Source of the DNA: Nannocystis bainbridge
Lineage (GTDB): Bacteria > Myxococcota_A > Polyangia > Nannocystales > Nannocystaceae
Direction: 5' to 3'
Assembly (NCBI RefSeq): GCF_028368995.1
Contig: NZ_JAQNDL010000001.1
Span: 4,366,001 to 4,430,000 of the forward strand
DNA: 64,000 nt
The notes below the pieces were generated by a model. It saw nothing but the letters and a program-made list of their open reading frames with translations. It searched no databases and was not told where the DNA came from. Made by a program: the position numbers and the translations under genes. How positions within the stretch are numbered: position 1 is the stretch's first letter; every line of letters starts with the position of its first letter. Below are positions 1 to 11,325 of this stretch, piece by piece.

Positions 1-516
1 GGCGGCACGATGACCTTCACGCTGATGATGCTCGCCTGCATCCTCGGCCCCGCGGCCATCTACGTCGCGCTGTGCTGGTTGATGCGCCTCGCCAGCGGCC
101 GCCGCGACATCACCACGCGCAAGCTGTTCGTCAAGTTCAGCTACACGCTGCTGCCGATCGCGCTCTTCTATCACCTGGCGCACAACGCCGTGCACGTGTT
201 CTGGGAGTGGTCCAAGCTGCGGCGCCTCGTCAGCGATCCGCTCGGCTGGGGTCACGACCTGTTCGGCACCGCCCGCGCGCCGCTGACCGCGTTGTGGTCG
301 CCGGAGACGATCTGGTACGTCCAGGTGGCGCTGATCGTCATCGGCCACATCTACGGCATCTACGTCGCCCAGCGCGAGTCGAACCGCCTCTACGCCGACG
401 ACCGCAAGGCCGCCCTGCGCGTCCACCTGGTGATGATGGCCGGCATGATCCTCATGAGCCTGCTCAGCCTGTGGCTGCTGGCCCAGCCGATGTTCATGCG
501 CACCGCCGACCTGTGA
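1..516 (+). CDS. Integral membrane protein, C-terminal part (5' end outside window)
   Basis: The reading frame is open from the first base, so the true start is probably upstream; an internal ATG lies at 10. The visible 172 codons hold about four hydrophobic segments, near residues 5-25, 40-60, 95-115 and 135-160 counted from the ATG. Several histidines lie within or beside the segments (the HLAHNAVH stretch and a later IGHIYG), which could bind haem or metal. I do not recognise the family. The stop is followed within 25 bases by a copy of the window's palindromic repeat. Identity as a membrane protein is well supported; function is unknown. Confidence 0.7.
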   Translation, partial: GGTMTFTLMMLACILGPAAIYVALCWLMRLASGRRDITTRKLFVKFSYTLLPIALFYHLAHNAVHVFWEWSKLRRLVSDPLGWGHDLFGTARAPLTALWSPETIWYVQVALIVIGHIYGIYVAQRESNRLYADDRKAALRVHLVMMAGMILMSLLSLWLLAQPMFMRTADL

Positions 517-538
517 GGCGCGGCGATCGTCCGGGTGA

Positions 539-556
539 CATGTCCTTTCGGACATG
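539..556. repeat. CATG-phased palindromic repeat, single unit
   Basis: One perfect copy of the family: arms CATGTCC and GGACATG around the spacer TTTC. It lies between the membrane protein stop and the carD stop, in a convergent intergenic gap. Confidence 0.85.
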
Positions 557-644
557 CACGTCCACCGCGTGACGTACGCGACCCGCGCTGGAGCGCCACC
601 GGCTCTCCTCGCGCGAGTCGCTCGCGGGTGATTCTCCCGCGCCC

Positions 645-1139
645 TCAGGCGTGGGCGGGGAACATCTCGTCGAGCTCGCGGAGCACGTCGATGCCCTCGA
701 CGCCCTTGGCGAGCGCGAGCTCCTGCACGAGCAGGGTGCGCGCCGTGTCGAGCATCTTCTTCTCGCCGAACGACAGGTCCTTGTCGGCGCGAAGGATGGA
801 GAGGTCGCGGAGGACGCTGGCGATCTCGAGGAGCGACCCCGTCTTGATCTTCTCCATGTACTCGCGGTAGCGCCGGTTCCAGGTCGCCGTCGAGATCTTC
901 TCTCCCCGGCGGGCCAGGACCTCGTAGACCTCCTGGACCTGCACGTCGTCCACGATCGGACGCAGGCCCACCGAGCCCGCGTTCTTCTTCGGGACCATGA
1001 CCTTCATGTCATTCTCCAGCACCCGGAGGACGTAGAATTCCATGGCGGACCCGGCGATTTCTCGCTTGTCGACGCCAGTGACCTCCGCGACTCCGTGGGC
1101 GGGGTAGACGACCTTGTCACCGATGTTGAACTCGCTCAT
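645..1139 (-). CDS. cdnL: CarD/CdnL family transcriptional regulator
   Basis: The protein is 164 residues, the same length as CdnL of Myxococcus xanthus as I know it. The N-terminal Tudor-like RNA-polymerase interaction domain begins GDKVVYPAHGVAEVTGV and includes the KVMVPKKNAGSVGLR stretch. The C-terminal helical DNA-binding part (about residues 65-160) contains the WNRRYREYMEKIKTG and DLSFGEKKMLDTA stretches typical of the family. CdnL binds the RNA polymerase beta subunit and stabilises open complexes at growth-related promoters. The gene is monocistronic. Its upstream region (1140-1290) is relatively AT-rich and separates it divergently from a lipoprotein gene. Assignment is secure. Confidence 0.95.
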   Translation of the reverse strand: MSEFNIGDKVVYPAHGVAEVTGVDKREIAGSAMEFYVLRVLENDMKVMVPKKNAGSVGLRPIVDDVQVQEVYEVLARRGEKISTATWNRRYREYMEKIKTGSLLEIASVLRDLSILRADKDLSFGEKKMLDTARTLLVQELALAKGVEGIDVLRELDEMFPAHA

Positions 1140-1355
1140 GGAGCGCCTTCAAAGACGGCCCTTCCCAGCCCAAAAGCGGCGAAACAATGACAAAAAGGCG
1201 CAGTTTTGTCAACCTTCGAGTGGAGACCGAACGAGATGACGCATGTGGCGGCCGCTGCGCCCGGATGACCTCGCTGAAAGCGTGAGGAAATCCACAAGAT
1301 GAGCCCGCTGGGGCAGATCGATCGCCGCATTCTTGAACCCAAACGCCGCTCTCCT

Positions 1356-1892
1356 ATGATGCGCCCCATGTCACCGCGCACCACCTCGCGCCCCTCTCTG
1401 CGCCCGCGCCTTCAGCGGGCCGCGGCCCGGCTCCTCCTTGGCCTCGCGTTTCTCGGCCCGCTGGCGTGCGCGATGACCCCCGATCGATTGCCCCCGCCTG
1501 ACCGCCAATTTTATTACACGCTGCCTTCCGCCGACGACAAGGCCAAGTTCCTCAAGCTCAAGGAGACCGAGCGCAAGCCGTTCCTCGAGCAGAAGGGCCT
1601 GTGGACCCGGTGGATGGAGCTGCCGCCCGCAGAGCGCGAGGCGGCTCAGCGCGGCGAGGTCAAGGCTGGTTACAAGGAGTTCACCGCGCTGATGGCGTGG
1701 GGCGCCCCGGCCGACACGCAGGAGAGCAAGACGCCGGAGCGCAGCGTCCGCTTCCACACCTTCATCCGCTGCACGAGCGGGCCGCGCGTCGGTCGCTGGG
1801 TCGCCAGCAACCTCGCCTGCGACGGCACGTCCAGCGAAGTCGAGGTCGCGGTCGAGAACGGCCTCATCACCGAGGTCAAGTACCTCAACTGA
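1356..1892 (+). CDS. Hypothetical lipoprotein
   Basis: From the ATG at 1356 the product is 178 residues. The start is placed just before an Arg-rich n-region and a hydrophobic run ending in GPLAC, which makes Cys38 the probable lipidated residue; ATGs at 1359 and 1368 are equally possible. The mature part is hydrophilic (residues 40-178), with Lys/Glu-rich helices followed by a region predicted as beta that contains two cysteines (RFHTFIRCTS and ASNLACDGTSS). No catalytic motif is recognised. It is convergent with pepA and ends just before a strong hairpin. Confidence 0.75.
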   Translation: MMRPMSPRTTSRPSLRPRLQRAAARLLLGLAFLGPLACAMTPDRLPPPDRQFYYTLPSADDKAKFLKLKETERKPFLEQKGLWTRWMELPPAEREAAQRGEVKAGYKEFTALMAWGAPADTQESKTPERSVRFHTFIRCTSGPRVGRWVASNLACDGTSSEVEVAVENGLITEVKYLN

Positions 1893-1896
1893 ACTG

Positions 1897-1970
1897 CCTG
1901 GTCTTCGGGACAGGTGAAGCTGCCCCGAAGACCAGAATCGCTCGCGCGTCGACCTGTCTCGCGGGACAGG
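1897..1970. repeat. Two palindromic repeat units (1897-1914 and 1953-1970)
   Basis: Unit 1 reads CCTGGTC-TTCG-GGACAGG. Unit 2 reads CCTGTCT-CGCG-GGACAGG. Both carry the CCTG/CAGG variant of the outer anchors, exactly 14 bp apart within each unit. The second lies just before the pepA stop codon at 1972-1974. Confidence 0.8.
1898..1935. terminator. Bidirectional hairpin between convergent genes
   Basis: A perfect 12-bp stem (CTGGTCTTCGGG paired with CCCGAAGACCAG) encloses a 14-base loop between the lipoprotein stop and the pepA stop. The left arm also overlaps a palindromic repeat copy (1897-1914), so the repeat family contributes to the terminator. There is no long T-tract, so its terminating strength is inferred. 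Confidence 0.65.
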
Positions 1971-1971
1971 T

Positions 1972-3444
<1,473 letters not shown>

Positions 3445-3625
3445 GTCGGCTGTTGTCCCCCACCGCCGTGCCCGCCGCAAGCCGATCGGGGCACCGGAGG
3501 GGACTCACGGAGCAACTCGCAAAAACCACGCCATACGCGCGATTGCACGCAAAATTTCCGGCGAACCGAACACCTGAACCCCTAAGGTGTTACAAAGATC
3601 GTTCACCTTCCTATAATTGAGTAAA

Positions 3626-3680
3626 AAAGATGTTAATTGGCGTTGACACTACATGCTCTTTATATGTAGCGTTTTGAGTA
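3626..3680 (+). promoter_or_regulatory. AT-rich promoter region with dyad, upstream of the H1-like gene
   Basis: The region 3590-3690 is markedly AT-richer than the surroundings. A TTGACA hexamer is followed by an inverted repeat with CTACAT and ATGTAG arms. A TATATG or TATGTA hexamer inside the dyad lies 12-14 bases from TTGACA, shorter than the usual 17. The dyad may be an operator, or this may be a promoter for another sigma factor. It precedes a strong Shine-Dalgarno sequence (GGAGG) located about 3693-3697. Confidence 0.5.
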
Positions 3681-3707
3681 CGTAGCCCCTGAAGGAGGGA
3701 CCACTCG

Positions 3708-4043
3708 ATGCTCACCGACGATACCAACACGAACGCTGCGCCCGAGGAGGGCAAGAAGGCCTCCAAGCGCAAGACCGCCAAGAAGAAGGCGGGCAAGAAG
3801 GCCGCCAAGAAGGCGGGCGCGAAGAAGGCCGCCAAGGCCGGCGCCGCCAAGAAGACCGGCAAGAAGGCCGCCAAGAAGACCGGCGCCAAGAAGACCGCGA
3901 AGAAGGCGGGCAAGAAGGCCGCCAAGAAGACCGGTGCAAAGAAGGCCGCCAAGAAGACTGGCAAGAAGACCGCCAAGGCCGGTGCGAAGAAGACCGCGAA
4001 GAAGGCGGGCAAGAAGACCAGCAAGCGCGCTTCCGCCGCGTAA
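3708..4043 (+). CDS. Histone H1-like Lys/Ala-rich DNA-binding protein
   Basis: The 111-residue product has a short acidic head ([14 protein letters not shown]) followed by about 90 residues built almost only of Lys, Ala, Gly and Thr, in repeats such as [11 protein letters not shown]. This composition matches eukaryotic H1 C-terminal tails and bacterial H1-like nucleoid proteins, so it probably binds and condenses DNA. An unusually good ribosome binding site (GAAGGAGGG) lies 10 bases before the ATG, suggesting high expression. The repeats make the exact length liable to slippage. A strong hairpin follows at 4082. Some annotations of such proteins are low-complexity artefacts, but the promoter, RBS and terminator argue for a real gene. 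Confidence 0.85.
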   Translation: MLTDDTNTNAAPEEGKKASKRKTAKKKAGKKAAKKAGAKKAAKAGAAKKTGKKAAKKTGAKKTAKKAGKKAAKKTGAKKAAKKTGKKTAKAGAKKTAKKAGKKTSKRASAA

Positions 4044-4081
4044 GCTGTGCTTTTTGGGGCAGACCGAGCCCCGATTCGCAC

Positions 4082-4120
4082 GAAAATCGCCGCGAACCTG
4101 CCCAGGTCGCGGCGATTTTC
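4082..4120. terminator. Rho-independent bidirectional terminator
   Basis: Arms of 14 bp (GAAAATCGCCGCGA and its exact complement) enclose an 11-base loop and end in TTTTC on the plus strand and AAAA on the other. It closes the H1-like gene and could also stop transcription from the opposing DUF72-like gene. Confidence 0.85.
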
Positions 4121-4258
4121 ATTGGTTCACGCGCAAGATCGAGCTCCGATGCGCGCGCTCGCGCGACCTCGCCCGCCCGCGCGCATGCGCCCCGAAATGC
4201 GCAGGAAACGCCGCCCGCGGCCAAACTCGGGGTTTCGCCGCGTGCGCCCGGCGCGTCC

Positions 4259-5050
4259 CTACAGGTCGGCGGCGTCGAGCGAGCGGACGAAAGAGCGCAA
4301 GTTGGCGTGCGCGCGGGCCCCGCTGAAGAGGATGGTCGTGTCCTCGAGCGCGTCGGCGTTGGCGAGCGCGAACACCAGGCTCTCGGCGAGCGCGCCGCGC
4401 AGCCGCTCGGTCGCGCCCGCGCTGTCGACGCGCAGCCACCGGCGCTCGTAGGTCTGCTGGACCGGGCGACCCGTGCCCTCGAACGCGGGCACCAGCGTGT
4501 CGAGCGACAGCTTGCGCGCCAGCGCCAGGGTCGCCGCCGCCTCCCACAGCCCGTCGAGCTCCCACACCACGCGCAGACCCTCGGCGGCGCGCGCCTCGGT
4601 GAAGGCGGCCAGGCGGGCCTGGTTCACCGAGCCGGGCGTGAAGCTCGGCGGGGTGCGCAGGATGACGGTGTCGGCGCCCATCTCCTTGGCGCAGCGCAGC
4701 GTGATGTCCCACGCGCTCTGGACCTCGGGCGTGTCCTGCAGGTGGCCGAACCGCCGCGCCTCGCCGGGCAGCGTGCGCGTGGCAGCCTCGCGCAGACCAT
4801 CGCTGCTGCTGTGACTGACGAGGTGCCACACGTACGGCACCAACACGGCGTTCGGATGGACGCTGCGCACGTGCTCGGCGAGCGCCCGCGCGGCCGCGGC
4901 GCGCGGCGGGTTCAGCAGGGTCGAGCGCAGGACGACGAGCTGGACCGGATCGACGGCCTCGTCGCCGGCCTCGTCAGAAGGATCGGGCCGGGCGGGACGC
5001 GCGGCGCGGAGGGCGTGCTCGTCCTGAAGGATGACACCGAGGCGGGGCAT
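4259..5050 (-). CDS. DUF72-like (YecE family) protein
   Basis: The product is 263 residues. The match to DUF72 rests on the middle of the protein: [20 protein letters not shown] followed by [12 protein letters not shown], which resembles the family's 'T-P-x-S-F' and 'E-x-R-x-x-W' core in a TIM-barrel-like fold. The usual N-terminal GTSGW-type motif is replaced by a poorly conserved head with a Pro/Ala/Asp-rich insert. No biochemical role is established for the family. It is transcribed divergently from the transaldolase gene with only about 60 bp between them, so the two probably share a promoter region. Confidence 0.55.
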   Translation of the reverse strand: MPRLGVILQDEHALRAARPARPDPSDEAGDEAVDPVQLVVLRSTLLNPPRAAAARALAEHVRSVHPNAVLVPYVWHLVSHSSSDGLREAATRTLPGEARRFGHLQDTPEVQSAWDITLRCAKEMGADTVILRTPPSFTPGSVNQARLAAFTEARAAEGLRVVWELDGLWEAAATLALARKLSLDTLVPAFEGTGRPVQQTYERRWLRVDSAGATERLRGALAESLVFALANADALEDTTILFSGARAHANLRSFVRSLDAADL

Positions 5051-5107
5051 GGCGGCCGGAGGCTAGTGCGGACGCGAGGCATATACAAGCGCGGCCCGCT
5101 GTGTGCT

Positions 5108-5776
5108 ATGGGGCGCCGGGTGAAGCTCTTCATCGATACGGCGGACGTGAAGGAAATCCGCGAGGCGGCGGCCATGGGCCTCCTCGACGGCGTGACCACC
5201 AACCCGTCCCTCGTGGCGGCGACCGGGCGCGACATGCGGTCGGTGCTTCAGGAGATCTGCGGCATCGTCGACGGCCCGGTCAGCGGCGAGGTGCTGGCGA
5301 CGACGTTCAAGGAGATCATGGACGAGGCCCACGACCTCGCCGCGATCGCGCCCAACATCGTCGTCAAGGTGCCGCTCATCGAGGACGGCCTGCGCGCCGT
5401 CAAGGCGCTGACCGGCGAGGGCATCAAGACCAACGTGACGCTGTGCTTCTCGCCGATCCAGGCGGTGCTGGCGGCCAAGGCCGGCGCGACGTACATCTCG
5501 CCGTTCGTCGGCCGGCTCGACGACATCGGCCACGAGGGCATGGAGCTCGTGGCCCAGATCGTCGAGGCGTACGCCAACTACGGCTACAAGACCGAGGTCC
5601 TGGTCGCGTCGGTGCGCTCGCCGCTGCACGTGCTCGAGACGATCCGGATCGGCGCGCACGTGGCGACGCTGCCGTTCAAGGTCATCCACCAGCTGATCAA
5701 GCACCCGCTGACCGACGCCGGTCTGGCCCGCTTCCTCGCCGACGCCGCCAAGATCCCGGCGGCCAAGAAGAGCTGA
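5108..5776 (+). CDS. Transaldolase / fructose-6-phosphate aldolase-like protein
   Basis: The characteristic start [15 protein letters not shown] and the [10 protein letters not shown] motif identify a short (subfamily 3/TalC-MipB-like) transaldolase of about 218-222 residues. The Schiff-base lysine is expected in [19 protein letters not shown], followed by [20 protein letters not shown] and [11 protein letters not shown]. It acts in the cytoplasm in the non-oxidative pentose phosphate pathway by transferring a dihydroxyacetone unit. An ATG at 5108 and a GTG at 5120 are both possible; the GTG gives the canonical N-terminus. Assignment to transaldolase versus fructose-6-phosphate aldolase cannot be settled by eye. 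Confidence 0.9.
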   Translation: MGRRVKLFIDTADVKEIREAAAMGLLDGVTTNPSLVAATGRDMRSVLQEICGIVDGPVSGEVLATTFKEIMDEAHDLAAIAPNIVVKVPLIEDGLRAVKALTGEGIKTNVTLCFSPIQAVLAAKAGATYISPFVGRLDDIGHEGMELVAQIVEAYANYGYKTEVLVASVRSPLHVLETIRIGAHVATLPFKVIHQLIKHPLTDAGLARFLADAAKIPAAKKS

Positions 5777-5779
5777 GCG

Positions 5780-5797
5780 CCTGTCCTTGAGGACATG
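5780..5797. repeat. Palindromic repeat between transaldolase and trmB
   Basis: CCTGTCC-TTGA-GGACATG directly follows the transaldolase stop. A further half-unit AAGGACATG at 5803-5811 contains the trmB start codon, so the repeat supplies the ATG. Confidence 0.85.
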
Positions 5798-5808
5798 CTG
5801 GTAAGGAC

Positions 5809-6465
5809 ATGCGGAAGATCCGCCAGCACGTCAACCCGCTGAGCGCGCACTTCATGGTGACGCGCGCCCAGCCGGTCGCGCGCCCGCCAGAGCTCGCGCC
5901 CGGCTGCCCGATCGAGGTCGAGCTCGGCTGCGCCGACGCCGAGTTCAGCTTCGCCCGCGCGGCCGCTCGCCCGGACATGCTGATGGTCGGGCTCGACATC
6001 CGCGAGCCCTGCCTGGCCCGCAACCGCGTGCGCGCCGCCGAAGAGCGCCTGTCCAACCTGCTGTTCGGCTACGTCAACCTCAACGTCGACATCGACGTGG
6101 TGTTCGCGCCGGCCAGCGTCGACCGCTTCCACCTGCTGTTCCCCGACCCGTGGGTCAAGAAGAGTCACCACAAGCGGCGGGTGATCGAGCCGGCGCTGGT
6201 GGCGTCGCTGGCCGCGCAGCTGCGCCCCGGCGGCGAGCTGCACGTGGCCAGCGACGTGTTCGACGTGGCGCTCGAGATCATGGCGACGGTCGAGGACCCA
6301 TCGCTCGCGCACGTCGGCTTCGTCAACCAGGCCGGCCCGTGGGGCTTCTGGCGCGGCAACCCGTTCGAGGCCAGCCGCCGTGAACAGACGACGCTGCGCC
6401 GCGAACAGCGGGTGTGGCGGATGCGCTATGTCCGTGGCGACATGGCGGTTCCGACAGGTCCGTAA
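5809..6465 (+). CDS. trmB: tRNA (guanine-N7-)-methyltransferase
   Basis: The 218-residue product has the SAM-binding motif IEVELGCADAEFSF near residues 35-48 and the family-defining FPDPWVKKSHHKRRVI near residues 110-125. It methylates G46 in the variable loop of tRNAs. The start ATG lies in a repeat half-unit with no clear Shine-Dalgarno, and the last 13 codons are encoded by the first bases of a six-unit repeat array. Hence the C-terminal residues (YVRGDMAVPTGP) are probably repeat-derived rather than ancestral. It is likely co-transcribed with the transaldolase gene 32 bp upstream. Confidence 0.93.
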   Translation: MRKIRQHVNPLSAHFMVTRAQPVARPPELAPGCPIEVELGCADAEFSFARAAARPDMLMVGLDIREPCLARNRVRAAEERLSNLLFGYVNLNVDIDVVFAPASVDRFHLLFPDPWVKKSHHKRRVIEPALVASLAAQLRPGGELHVASDVFDVALEIMATVEDPSLAHVGFVNQAGPWGFWRGNPFEASRREQTTLRREQRVWRMRYVRGDMAVPTGP

Positions 6466-6514
6466 GGACATGGCGATCGGGGCATGTCTGTCTGGACATG
6501 TCGCATGTGACAGG
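6427..6514. repeat. Six-unit palindromic repeat array overlapping the trmB stop
   Basis: Anchors (CATG, CAGG or TATG) fall at 6427, 6441, 6455, 6469, 6483, 6497 and 6511, a strict 14-bp period. Each ten-base interval is an imperfect palindrome, for example TCG-CATG-TGA and GCG-GTTC-CGA. The trmB stop codon (6463-6465) lies within the third unit. Confidence 0.9.
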
Positions 6515-6551
6515 TGAGTGGCAGGTCGGGCCGGAGCGACCTGGCCGTCTC

Positions 6552-6569
6552 GCTTTCAGGACATGTCGC
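6552..6569. repeat. Palindromic repeat, single unit
   Basis: CATGTCG-CCTG-CGACAGG. Arm bases change together (TCG with CGA), which preserves pairing. It is out of phase with the array ending at 6514. Confidence 0.8.
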
Positions 6570-6597
6570 CTGCGACAGGTCAGCGGGGGGTCGATCC

Positions 6598-6617
6598 GGA
6601 GCGACCCTGGTCGCTCC
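6598..6617. terminator. Hairpin between convergent trmB and a membrane protein gene
   Basis: A perfect 9-bp stem (GGAGCGACC / GGTCGCTCC) with a two-base loop lies in the convergent gap. There is no T-tract. It may act as a terminator or be a plain inverted repeat. Confidence 0.45.
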
Positions 6618-6667
6618 GCCAGGCGCGAGCACCCGCCGCGGTCCGGCGGGGGGTTCACCCGAGGGCT

Positions 6668-7177
6668 TCAGGCCCCGGGCATGAGCGTCTCGATCTGCGG
6701 CAGCGCGAAGGCGTCGGGCAGCTCGAGGCACTTGCCGACGCGCTGGGCCTCGACGCGGGCGGCCTCAGGGTCGGGCGCCTTGTCGACGCGCTCCTGGACG
6801 GTGTCGACGCACGAACAAAAGGTCAGTGAAGCGCGGCGGGTGGCGACGTCGGCGCAGGTCGTGTGGTGACGCGCGAGACTCCAGGCGAGGAAGGGGCCGC
6901 GGCAGTCGAGCGAGGGGAACTCGATGGCGAGCACGCACTCGCACAGCTCCTCGTCGCGGGGGAGCACCATGGCCTGCGTGCAGAGGGTTTGCATGTACGC
7001 GTCCTCGGCCCGCAGGCGCGCGTCGTAGCTGCTGGCGTTGCCCTGGATCATCCCGGCGAGGCTCGGCAGCAGGAACCACGCGATCACGCCGACGACGGGT
7101 AAGCCGGCGAGGGCACCGAAGAGCAGGTCCCGGGTGCGGGAGCGTGGTGGGTCATCGAGATCGGCGAGCATCGGCAT
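6668..7177 (-). CDS. Membrane-anchored Cys-rich hypothetical protein
   Basis: The start at 7177 is preceded by a GGGGGA ribosome binding sequence and gives 169 residues; the frame is open further upstream to 7387 but that part is not protein-like. One transmembrane segment lies at about residues 18-37. The rest, probably periplasmic, holds eight cysteines (including CEC and CSC pairs) among acidic helices, suggesting disulfides or metal binding. No family is recognised. It is divergent from a secreted protein gene at 7332, and the two share a 150-bp promoter region. Confidence 0.7.
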   Translation of the reverse strand: MPMLADLDDPPRSRTRDLLFGALAGLPVVGVIAWFLLPSLAGMIQGNASSYDARLRAEDAYMQTLCTQAMVLPRDEELCECVLAIEFPSLDCRGPFLAWSLARHHTTCADVATRRASLTFCSCVDTVQERVDKAPDPEAARVEAQRVGKCLELPDAFALPQIETLMPGA

Positions 7178-7331
7178 AAGATCCCCCGGGATCGTGGCGG
7201 ATTTTGCGCTGCGGCGGCCGTGGAGGTCCCACGATGGTCCGATCTCGCAGGCGCTTGGGGCTTGTGAAGCGCAGACGAACCGTACAATACTCAGGCACAG
7301 CGCCGGTGCTAGCCTGTCCGGCCCTTCCCCA

Positions 7332-7991
7332 ATGACGGCCATGCTCCGCTCCCGATCGTTCGTCGCAACCGTCCTCGCCCTGGCCATGGTGCCCGTGCCC
7401 GGTCTCGCGGCCCCCGCGACCCCCGCGGCTGCAGCTCCGGCCGCGGCCCCCGCCGCGCCGGCGGATCAGCCCGCCAACCCGGCTGCCACGCCGGGCGAGG
7501 CGACCCCGGGCGAGGTCCCGACCAGTGACTCGCCCGACGAGGTGCCCAGCGAGGTGCCGGTCGAGGAGCCGCAGCCCGAAGAGAAGGCCGAGCCGGAGCA
7601 GCCGGAGCAGCCGGAGACGGTGGTCCCCGAGGGTCCGGAGCGCCCGCCGGAGCCTATGCTCGGCAACGGCAAGTTCAAGGCGAAGGGCACCGGCCTGATG
7701 ATCTCCGGCGGCGTCCTGCTCGGCGCTGGCCTCGTCGGCGTGATCACGTCCTACTTCCTCACGCGCTGCCCCGACGAGGACATCGACAAGTCGTTCGCGT
7801 GCAAGAACCGGCAGCACAACACGTTCGCGGTCCCGGCCACCGGCGCGGCGGCCCTGCTCGGCGCGGTGCTCCTCATCGTCGGCCTCACCTACCGCGCCCG
7901 CTACAAGCGCTGGGAGAACTGGGACCCGACCCGCGCGAGGACGGCCTTCCGCCCCGACTTCACGGCCAACGGCGTCAGCTTCAAGTTCTGA
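7332..7991 (+). CDS. Exported Pro/Ala/Glu-rich protein with two membrane segments
   Basis: The start at 7332 gives 219 residues with a signal peptide of about 27 residues ending in PGLAAPA. Residues 28-110 are a low-complexity Ala/Pro then Glu/Pro-rich linker. Two hydrophobic segments follow (about 125-147 with GTGLMISGGVLLGAGLVGVI, and 165-190 with AAALLGAVLLIVGLTYRA), separated by a loop with two cysteines. The C-terminus ends in FRPDFTANGVSFKF. Similar two-helix plus proline-linker proteins are common next to myxobacterial TPR/kinase genes, but I assign no function. Confidence 0.75.
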   Translation: MTAMLRSRSFVATVLALAMVPVPGLAAPATPAAAAPAAAPAAPADQPANPAATPGEATPGEVPTSDSPDEVPSEVPVEEPQPEEKAEPEQPEQPETVVPEGPERPPEPMLGNGKFKAKGTGLMISGGVLLGAGLVGVITSYFLTRCPDEDIDKSFACKNRQHNTFAVPATGAAALLGAVLLIVGLTYRARYKRWENWDPTRARTAFRPDFTANGVSFKF

Positions 7992-8008
7992 GCCCCCGGC
8001 CCGCGCCT

Positions 8009-8055
8009 CGACGAGGACGCCGCAGCAACCCGCAGGGTGCGCGCCGTCCTCGTCG
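8009..8055 (+). terminator. Possible terminator hairpin
   Basis: Arms of 11 bp (CGACGAGGACG and CGTCCTCGTCG) flank a 25-base loop 18 bases after the stop of the exported protein and are followed by GCGTTTCTG. The loop is long, so this is only probable. Confidence 0.45.
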
Positions 8056-8089
8056 GCGTTTCTGCGTTCGAGAGACACCTTCTTCCGGA

Positions 8090-8295
8090 CATGTTCGTGG
8101 AGGCATGTCGAGGAGATCGCGCCCGGGAGCCGTCCAGCGAATGTTCCTTCGCGCTGCACCGAGGATCGCCCTGCGCGTGACGGCTCCGAGTGCCGAGGCG
8201 TGACCGGATCTCGGCCGGGCGACCAGTGAGCGAGATTTGCCTCGCTCGAGCCGGCACCTGTCGGATGTTCCTTCGGACATGTCCGGAAGAACATC
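8090..8295. repeat. Palindromic repeats in the 7992-8330 intergenic gap
   Basis: Units are CATGTTC-GTGG-AGGCATG (8090-8107) and two overlapping units anchored at 8264, 8278 and 8292 (GATGTTC-CTTC-GGACATG, then CATGTCC-GGAA-GAACATC). The pair forms a near-perfect 32-bp palindrome. The remainder of this 340-base convergent gap holds no gene I can support. Confidence 0.8.
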
Positions 8296-8330
8296 CGCAG
8301 CTCGGGTCGCAACAGCGGCCCCCGCTGCGC

Positions 8331-8714
8331 TCACGGGCGGTCGCGGCCGATGACGACTCTGGCGAGGTCGAGGAGCAGCTCGAGCTCTTGCGGCTGGGCC
8401 CGTTGTGCGACCGAGTTGAGCAGCGCCAGCAGCGTGCTCTCGGGGGACGCGGCGGGTCCAGGCAGCTCGGGCAGCAGCAGCGCCAGCGGCACGCCCATGC
8501 CGTCGGCGATCCGCAGCAGGGTGCGCAGGCCCGGGCTGGTGTAGTGGCCGTTCTCGAGCCGCGAGACCATGTCCGAAGCGATGCCAGCGGCGCGCGCGAC
8601 CGACTGCTGGGTCAGCCCGCGCTCCTCGCGGATCGCCCGGATCCGCTGGGCCAGCGCCGCCATGTAGCGGCGCTCGTACTGCTCGCGCGCGAGGTCGTAG
8701 GTCTCTTCGGACAT
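8331..8714 (-). CDS. XRE-family HTH transcriptional regulator
   Basis: The product has 127 residues. The helix-turn-helix spans about residues 22-76 (LAQRIRAIREERGLTQQSVA then AGIASDMVSRLENGHYTSP), followed by MGVPLALLLPEL and an acidic/leucine-rich tail that may dimerise. The start codon and next bases (ATGTCCGAAGAG on the minus strand) match half of the palindromic repeat. Its target is unknown; it lies 116 bp downstream of uvrB in the same direction, so partial co-transcription is possible. Confidence 0.85.
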   Translation of the reverse strand: MSEETYDLAREQYERRYMAALAQRIRAIREERGLTQQSVARAAGIASDMVSRLENGHYTSPGLRTLLRIADGMGVPLALLLPELPGPAASPESTLLALLNSVAQRAQPQELELLLDLARVVIGRDRP

Positions 8715-8830
8715 GTTCTAAAGAGAAGCCTCGGGTGGCGACCCCGGCGAGCGGCCCGGGGCCGCCGGGGAGCGGCGCCCGGGTCGCTCGCGCGTGATGG
8801 CGTGGTTCGCTGCGCGCATGTCCGTCCTCG

Positions 8831-10972
<2,142 letters not shown>

Positions 10973-11325
10973 GGTGGCGAAGAGTAGCAGCGGCGCCAGC
11001 TGGCGCGAGTCCGCGCCCGCCGCACGAAGCTCACGCGGCCCGAAGACCTCGAAGACGGCGGAATGGCGGCTGCGAGGCCCGACGCGGCGGCTCCGAATTC
11101 GGCGCTGGTCTGGCCTGGGCGGAGGTCGGCGAGGCTGGGCACGCTGCTCGCTCGTCGAGGTGCCAGCAGGTGAGGAAGAAATCATGATCGCCGGCGCATC
11201 GAGCGGCCTTTCGAAGATGTCCGCGAGGACATGGTCGAAGAGACATGTATGCGCGCGGCCACTACCTCGCAAGGCGAGACGTCGCGGCCTTGTGCAGCGC
11301 CGGTGCGAGGTGCTAAGCCGAGGCG
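10973..11325. other. Divergent intergenic region uvrB/thiE
   Basis: This 353-base gap carries the divergent promoters of uvrB and thiE. I see no gene, no TPP riboswitch-like sequence, and no clear LexA-type palindrome. The only structured element is the repeat pair at 11216-11247. Confidence 0.6.
11216..11247. repeat. Two-unit palindromic repeat upstream of thiE
   Basis: Anchors at 11216, 11230 and 11244 give GATGTCC-GCGA-GGACATG and CATGGTC-GAAG-AGACATG with the 14-bp phase. Confidence 0.85.

Noticed and set aside
4307..5107. Extension of the transaldolase frame upstream
   Set aside because: It lies antisense to the DUF72-like gene and the transaldolase N-terminus begins at KLFIDTAD.
10973..11272. 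In-frame 100-codon N-terminal extension of uvrB
   Set aside because: The translated residues are Arg/Ser/Pro-rich with no UvrB similarity and include repeat-derived codons; the ATG at 10972 is close to the expected N-terminus. High GC keeps frames open by chance.
11250..11325. TPP riboswitch upstream of thiE
   Set aside because: No THI-box core sequences are visible and the leader is short.
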